From assembly GCA_964592255.1 (NCBI GenBank), contig CAZQCI010000103.1, positions 1-7,754 on the forward strand: a DNA stretch of 7,754 nt, read 5' to 3'. Positions within the stretch are counted from its first letter, which is position 1, and every line of letters starts with the position of its first letter. Of this stretch, positions 5,734 through 7,754 are shown piece after piece. Both the position numbers and the translations under genes were made by a program. The notes under the pieces are model-generated. The model was not told where the DNA came from and ran no database searches. It saw only the letters and a list, made by a program, of their open reading frames with translations. Source of the DNA: CAZQCI01 sp964592255 (GTDB taxonomy: Bacteria; UBA10199; SBBF01).

Positions 5734-6714
5734 ATGCTCCGTCTTTTTTTCTTGATGCTTTTGGTTTGTGTTAATTCATCCGCCTGGGCTGATGCCACAG
5801 TACTCTCCCTTCCTTTTGCAGGAACCAATACAACACTCACTCAAAATACATTGGAAGAATTAACCCTTCGACTCAATAGAATGGGCAAAAAAATAACCAT
5901 GGAAAAAAGCCCTACTGCTTTCTTGCCTCAAAAACGCGGTAATCCTGTTTTGGCACCCGCCCTCAAAAAAGCCGGAAACTTGCAGCTTAACTTTAATTAT
6001 CAACAAGCCATCGATGTTCTCAACCAAGCCTTAAAAGATTTTGAGAGCAACAAACCTTCCTTGGCAGAATTACAAAAATTGGCCGATGTGCATCTTTTTT
6101 TAGCGTATTTGTATAAAAATCTAGGCAACAATAATTTGATGAAACAAGAAATGGAAACGGCTGTACGCTTTAACCCTTCACTCACCCCGGATGAACTACT
6201 ATTTCCTCCTTCTCTTGCTTCTTTAGTGGAACAGGCTAAAGACCACATTTGGTCCCAAGGGCATTTTGGAAAAATTATGATCGAATCAACTCCTAGCGAT
6301 GCGGACATTTTCATCAACGGAGCCTACAAAGGCAAAACGCCCCTTCGCCTGGATCGCTACCCGGTGGGGGAACATCATTTTTTAGCACGATGGGAGGATC
6401 ACGAAGATTACAAAAAAATCACCCTGCGCGAAGGAGACAATTCTACTCTTCTGCTCCATGTGGACAATACAGCTCCCTCTTCTCAATTCTCCCTAAGCGC
6501 CAGCTCAAAAAAAATCCGTAGTTTTTTAGAAAGCCATGCTCAAGCCAACATCAACGAGATCATCGGCTTATCCCTAATCGATCAAGGAGATAAAACCCAA
6601 ATTACATTAGCCCACCTTCTTAACGACCGTATTAAATACGATAAGTGGATAACCTCCTCAACAATAAGCACCAAAGATATTGCTGAGGAGATTCTCGATA
6701 AGCTCAAGGAGTGA
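5734..6714 (+). CDS. Exported TPR/PEGA-domain protein, paralogue-like partner of the Pal-like lipoprotein
   Basis: This is a 326-residue periplasmic protein. Residues 1-19 are a Sec signal ending S-A-W-A before Asp20. Residues 20-58 (ATVLSLPFAG ... LEELTLRLNRMG) resemble the first piece of a CsgG/TolB-like alpha/beta domain. Residues 75-150 are TPR-like (AGNLQLNFNYQQAIDVLNQAL ... ETAVRFNPSLTPDELLFPPS). Residues 179-243 are a PEGA domain (GKIMIESTPSDADIFINGAYKG, then KTPLRLDRYPVGEHHF). Residues 270-325 (NEIIGLSLIDQGDKTQITLAHL) look like the second alpha/beta piece. There is no membrane helix at the C-terminus, unlike the 444-residue relative. The ATG lies 4 bp after the Pal-like stop with no strong ribosome binding site, so translational coupling is likely. 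The two probably act together at the peptidoglycan. The exact function is unknown. Confidence 0.87.
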   Translation: MLRLFFLMLLVCVNSSAWADATVLSLPFAGTNTTLTQNTLEELTLRLNRMGKKITMEKSPTAFLPQKRGNPVLAPALKKAGNLQLNFNYQQAIDVLNQALKDFESNKPSLAELQKLADVHLFLAYLYKNLGNNNLMKQEMETAVRFNPSLTPDELLFPPSLASLVEQAKDHIWSQGHFGKIMIESTPSDADIFINGAYKGKTPLRLDRYPVGEHHFLARWEDHEDYKKITLREGDNSTLLLHVDNTAPSSQFSLSASSKKIRSFLESHAQANINEIIGLSLIDQGDKTQITLAHLLNDRIKYDKWITSSTISTKDIAEEILDKLKE

Positions 6715-6717
6715 AAA

Positions 6718-6748
6718 AACTTGAGATATCAAATTAACTTCTCAAGTT
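6718..6748. repeat. Inverted repeat between the PEGA gene and the ORF6N gene
   Basis: AACTTGAG (6718-6725) and CTCAAGTT (6741-6748) are perfect complements around 15 bases. A further CTCAAG half-site lies at 6703-6708, inside the end of the PEGA gene. No T run follows, so a classical terminator is unlikely. It sits just ahead of the ORF6N start and could be an operator or an mRNA 3' hairpin. Confidence 0.45.
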
Positions 6749-6753
6749 ATATT

Positions 6754-7110
6754 ATGATGAAAATTTTAATTCCCAAAGACCGCATTGAAAAATTCATCTA
6801 TCTGATCCGAGGGGACAAAGTAATGCTGGATAAGGACTTGGCAGAGTTATATGAAGTCGAAACAAAAGCCATTAATCGTGCCGTGAAACGCAACCAAGAG
6901 AGGTTCCCAGAAGATTTTAGCTTTCAACTAACAGCAGAAGAAAACGAATCTCTAAGGTGCCAATTTGGCACCTTAAACAAAAGCCGTGGAAAACATAGCA
7001 AATATCTTCCATTCGTTTTTACCGAGCAAGGAGTCGCCATGCTCTCCAGTGTCTTAAAAAGCAAACGCGCTATTATGGTCTTGGATTTCGCAATCATCAT
7101 TAATACTTAA
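6754..7110 (+). CDS. ORF6N-domain DNA-binding protein, probably C-terminally truncated
   Basis: This is a 118-residue protein starting at the ATG pair 6754/6757. A TTG at 6721 in frame would add 11 residues encoded mostly by an inverted repeat, so it is not preferred. Residues 8-100 match the ORF6N family (KilA-N-associated, phage antirepressor-type DNA binding): IEKFIYLIRGDKVMLDKDLAELY, the NRAVKRNQERFPEDFSFQLT segment, then YLPFVFTEQGVAMLSSVLKSKRAIMV. In relatives, 'AI-VN-IMR-F-KLRE' and a helical tail follow; here the frame reads LDFAIIINT and stops. A shifted frame just downstream reads LILKKLKKLATS, which resembles the lost KLRE...LA part, suggesting a frameshift. No clear ribosome binding site was seen. 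Such genes are common in mobile or phage-derived accessory DNA. Whether the short form is active is unknown. Confidence 0.75.
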   Translation: MMKILIPKDRIEKFIYLIRGDKVMLDKDLAELYEVETKAINRAVKRNQERFPEDFSFQLTAEENESLRCQFGTLNKSRGKHSKYLPFVFTEQGVAMLSSVLKSKRAIMVLDFAIIINT

Positions 7111-7160
7111 AAAGCTTAAAAAATTAGCAACTTCCCGTCATTCCTGCCGATACAATTTTT

Positions 7161-7754
7161 ATGTCCGGAAATTCCTTAGATCTGAACACCGTCGCTCCTT
7201 ATTACAATACGAGGGATCTAGCCCCTTATTTTGAACTGTTAAAGGAACACTTTGCGGCACTCGACAGTAACGGCAACCCCATGGACTTAACAGAGGAAGA
7301 AGCCACAGCTATGCAGTATTGGGCTGCTCCTGTTTCCAAAAAGGACCTTGACGCCGGCACAACAGGCTTAGGCGCTGATATCGCCGCAAAAGCAGCAGAA
7401 GCCGCCTCCAAACAAAACAACACAGGTTTTCAACCGATGAATAATTGGGAGGAAGTTAAAAAGGCTTTTGATGACCTCACTTCAAATATCTCTCTTGAAT
7501 ATCATACCATCGATACAGGCCCTCTAGAGTGTATTGGGTATTCAAAAGATTCTTCTTACGAAACACCGCGCGAGCAAGGCATGAGTCTTTCATTGCAAGA
7601 TTTAACCGCTTCATCCTCCAACAATTGCTGGATCGACAAACTAAAGTATTTTTTCTCGGTCTTATACAAAGGACCTTTTGAGGACGCCTCAAAAGTTGTG
7701 GCTAATCAAATAGTAGGAGTCCATCCCGATTTGTTCATGTACGCCAAAACCGAC
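7161..7754 (+). CDS. Unrecognised protein, 5' part only (runs off the right edge)
   Basis: From ATG 7161 the frame stays open for 198 codons to the last base, with no stop. The frame is closed upstream by TAG at 7125-7127, so 7161 is the first ATG available. No clear ribosome binding site precedes it. I do not recognise the product. It has no signal peptide or membrane helix in the visible part. Features seen are an acidic N-terminal segment (DLTEEEATAMQYW, residues 42-54), an Ala/Lys-rich helical stretch (about 70-86), two Cys (124, 156) and an aromatic segment (WIDKLKYFFSVLY, 157-169). The short open frames on the opposite strand here are shadows. A cytoplasmic protein is likely. Any link with the ORF6N gene 50 bp upstream is unproven. 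Confidence 0.7.
   Translation, partial: MSGNSLDLNTVAPYYNTRDLAPYFELLKEHFAALDSNGNPMDLTEEEATAMQYWAAPVSKKDLDAGTTGLGADIAAKAAEAASKQNNTGFQPMNNWEEVKKAFDDLTSNISLEYHTIDTGPLECIGYSKDSSYETPREQGMSLSLQDLTASSSNNCWIDKLKYFFSVLYKGPFEDASKVVANQIVGVHPDLFMYAKTD

Noticed and set aside
7194..7330. EF-hand in the right-edge protein (DSNGNPMDLTEE)
   Set aside because: The central Gly and the alternating acidic residues of a real EF-hand loop are missing, with Pro at the Gly position.

Overview
The window looks like chromosomal DNA from a Gram-negative, didermal bacterium of moderate, slightly A/T-leaning base composition. This rests on two lipobox lipoproteins that lack Asp at +2, a Pal-like OmpA-family peptidoglycan-binding lipoprotein, and two Sec-exported TPR/PEGA proteins. 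The mix of poly-Gly lipoproteins, thrombospondin type 3 repeats, MopE-type metal-binding motifs and PEGA proteins recalls deltaproteobacteria-like lineages (Myxococcota, Bdellovibrionota and related uncultured groups). That placement is an inference, not a proof.

Layout. The left part (1-4849) reads on the minus strand. In transcription order it holds: a 444-residue exported TPR/PEGA protein with a C-terminal membrane segment (3515-4849); a gap with a roughly 104-bp palindromic MITE-like element; a 280-residue beta-rich lipoprotein (2433-3275); 14 bp later a 766-residue lipoprotein with a TSP3 calcium-binding stalk, a MopE-like motif and a C-terminal beta-helix-like region (118-2418); and the first codons of another exported protein that runs off the left edge (1-51). 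The centre (4850-5309) is a 460-bp divergent intergenic region with A/T tracts, nested hairpins, three copies of CGTTCAC and a recognisable sigma70-type promoter. The right part reads on the plus strand: a Pal-like lipoprotein (5310-5729), 4 bp later a second TPR/PEGA protein (5734-6714), a short ORF6N-domain gene that looks C-terminally broken (6754-7110), and an unrecognised gene open to the right edge (7161-7754).

How the genes may fit together. Everything from 1 to 6714 points at the cell envelope. The Pal-like protein should tether the outer membrane to peptidoglycan. The two PEGA proteins share one architecture (alpha/beta piece, TPR, PEGA, second alpha/beta piece) and lie on either side of the divergent region, which suggests duplication and division of labour. 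The two lipoproteins look like surface or outer-membrane-anchored structural or adhesive proteins. A joint function is inferred from neighbourhood only. The ORF6N gene and the right-edge gene look like a separate, accessory segment.
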